A stretch of DNA of 7,665 bases from Flammeovirgaceae bacterium UBA5008 (GTDB lineage: Bacteria > Bacteroidota > Bacteroidia > Cytophagales > Cyclobacteriaceae): the NCBI GenBank assembly GCA_002398365.1, contig DGYK01000061.1, forward strand, positions 15,225-22,889, read 5' to 3'. Below are positions 6,752-7,665 of this stretch, one piece after another. The first letter of the stretch is position 1. Every line of letters begins with the position of its first letter. A program made the position numbers and the translations under genes. The notes beneath the pieces are model-generated. The model was not told the DNA's origin, ran no database searches, and worked only from the letters and a program-made list of their open reading frames with translations.

Positions 6752-7387
6752 ATGACCAAACAAGAAAAAGCCGATAAAATCATTTCGATATTAGAGAAAC
6801 TATATCCTACAGTAGAGGTACCCCTCCATCACAAAGATGCATACACACTTCTGGTTTCAGTTCTACTGTCGGCTCAATGTACCGATGAACGAGTGAACAA
6901 GGTAACTCCACATCTTTTTAAAGTTGCCGACAATCCATATGATATGATGAAGCTCTCGGTTGATGATATTCGTGAAATCATCAAGCCTTGCGGATTATCC
7001 CCGATGAAATCCAAAGGCATTGCTGGGCTTTCAAAAATTTTGGTAGAGAAATACAATGGGCAAGTGCCCGATAGTTTTGAAGCATTGGAAGCACTTCCGG
7101 CAGTAGGACATAAAACCGCCAGCGTGGTGATGACGCAGTGGTTTGGCAAACCCGCCTTTCCGGTTGACACACATATTCATCGCCTTGCGTATCGATGGAC
7201 ACTGAGCACCAGCAAAAGCGTGGAGCAGACTGAGCGCGATCTAAAAAAAGTGATCCCCATCGAAAAATGGAATAAGGCACACTTGCAAATCATTTACTTC
7301 GGCAGAGAATACTGCCCGGCCCGCGGCCACGATTGGAAAACCTGCCCCATCTGCAAAAAGTATATGCGTAAAGAATTGCGTGACTAA
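6752..7387 (+). CDS. nth: Endonuclease III (DNA glycosylase / AP lyase), 211 aa
   Basis: Base-excision-repair enzyme that removes oxidised pyrimidines and cleaves the abasic site. The family core is complete: LLSAQCTDERVNKVTPHLF (38-56), the helix-hairpin-helix LPAVGHKTASVV (115-126) with the catalytic lysine Lys121, and FPVDTHIHRLAYRW (136-149) with catalytic Asp139. The length matches E. coli Nth (211 aa). The C-terminal iron-sulfur loop is atypical: E. coli has C-X6-C-X2-C-X5-C, whereas here only Cys188, Cys198 and Cys201 occur (C-X9-C-X2-C), and no fourth cysteine follows before the end at KKYMRKELRD. The [4Fe-4S] cluster may be missing or differently ligated; this may be lineage-wide rather than special to this strain. 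It begins 14 nt after the GH5 stop, so it is probably co-transcribed with that gene although the functions are unrelated. Confidence 0.95.
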   Translation: MTKQEKADKIISILEKLYPTVEVPLHHKDAYTLLVSVLLSAQCTDERVNKVTPHLFKVADNPYDMMKLSVDDIREIIKPCGLSPMKSKGIAGLSKILVEKYNGQVPDSFEALEALPAVGHKTASVVMTQWFGKPAFPVDTHIHRLAYRWTLSTSKSVEQTERDLKKVIPIEKWNKAHLQIIYFGREYCPARGHDWKTCPICKKYMRKELRD

Positions 7388-7411
7388 TCTTCTATAAATT
7401 GTCTATTTTCG

Positions 7412-7452
7412 AACCCCGCAAATTGAAAGTCTGACTTTCAATTTGCGGGGTT
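7412..7452 (+). terminator. Perfect 19-bp hairpin between nth and fmt, probable terminator
   Basis: AACCCCGCAAATTGAAAGT (7412-7430) and its exact reverse complement (7434-7452) flank a 3-nt loop CTG. The stem begins 24 nt after the nth stop, and the downstream arm ends with GGGGTT followed by TATAACTT, so the U tract is short. Position and stability fit an intrinsic terminator of the nth transcript. Being symmetrical it could act on either strand. It ends 14 nt before the fmt start, so it could instead sit in the fmt leader if transcription starts upstream; TATTTTCG at 7404-7411 is a one-mismatch -7 element, but it lacks a spaced -33 partner. Confidence 0.6.
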
Positions 7453-7466
7453 TATAACTTCACACC

Positions 7467-7665
7467 ATGAATCCACTTCGCATCATTTTTATGGGCACGC
7501 CTGATTTTGCCGTGCCGAGCTTAGAAATACTCATCGAAAATAAATTTCAAGTGGTAGCTGTAATTACAGCTCCCGATAAACCGCAAGGTCGCGGACAAAA
7601 ACTAACTGCTTCACCGGTAAAAGAGTGTGCGTTGAAATACAATATTCCGGTATTACAACCCACTT
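7467..7665 (+). CDS. fmt: Methionyl-tRNA formyltransferase, N-terminal part (partial, runs off the right edge)
   Basis: The enzyme transfers a formyl group from 10-formyltetrahydrofolate to initiator Met-tRNA in the cytoplasm. The first 66 codons are present: MNPLRIIFMGTPDFAVPSLE opens the Rossmann-like formyltransferase domain with the family hallmark 'FMGTPDFAVPSL' (8-19). VVAVITAPDKPQGRGQKLTASPVKE (about 29-53) and a predicted helix into YNIPVLQPT match Fmt closely. The catalytic Asn/His/Asp residues and the tRNA-binding C-terminal domain (whole protein usually about 310 aa) lie outside the window. The ATG at 7467 is chosen because it puts the core strand LRIIFMG directly after the start, as in homologues. 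The perfect hairpin upstream suggests a transcription unit separate from nth. Confidence 0.93.
   Translation, partial: MNPLRIIFMGTPDFAVPSLEILIENKFQVVAVITAPDKPQGRGQKLTASPVKECALKYNIPVLQPT

Noticed and set aside
1..7665. CRISPR array, tRNA/rRNA genes, insertion sequence or integrase
   Set aside because: I saw no regularly spaced repeats, no tRNA cloverleaf, and no transposase or recombinase motifs on either strand.

Overview
The window looks like chromosomal DNA from a member of the Bacteroidota, most likely a Cytophagales-type bacterium. Supporting signs are Bacteroidota-style promoter elements (TTTG, about 19 nt, TAnnTTTG), almost no Shine-Dalgarno sequences, several TTG/GTG starts, lipoprotein and outer-membrane beta-barrel genes of types I know from this phylum, and the protein families themselves. 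This placement rests on family recognition from memory, not on a database search.

Left part, minus strand (1-3291). Transcription runs right to left. An FtsX/LolC-LolE-type ABC permease (TTG start) is followed by a small single-pass membrane protein of unknown function, which has its own promoter just ahead of a GTG start. After a probable terminator come an outer-membrane beta-barrel protein and, 6 nt further on, the first 84 codons of a lipoprotein resembling Bacteroidota PAP2/vanadium-haloperoxidase-like proteins. The last two form a tight pair.

Right part, plus strand (3329-7665). A divergent, closely spaced run begins 37 nt from the permease start: a DUF1343/NamZ (GH171) exo-beta-N-acetylmuramidase, a membrane-anchored GH5 glycosidase resembling the endoglycoceramidase / steryl-glucosidase branch (GH5_12-like), and endonuclease III. 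The gaps are 22 and 14 nt, so these three are probably one transcript. A perfect 19-bp hairpin then separates nth from the start of fmt (methionyl-tRNA formyltransferase), which runs off the window.

Most of the window is ordinary housekeeping and envelope-related sequence, and I see no clear undescribed multi-gene system. The points most worth a second look are: an interspersed-repeat-like segment that appears to be translated as the N-terminal extension of the NamZ protein, ahead of its signal peptide; a bacterial homologue of the mostly fungal GH5_12 glucosylceramide/steryl-glucoside hydrolases; and an endonuclease III whose C-terminal iron-sulfur cysteine set is incomplete.
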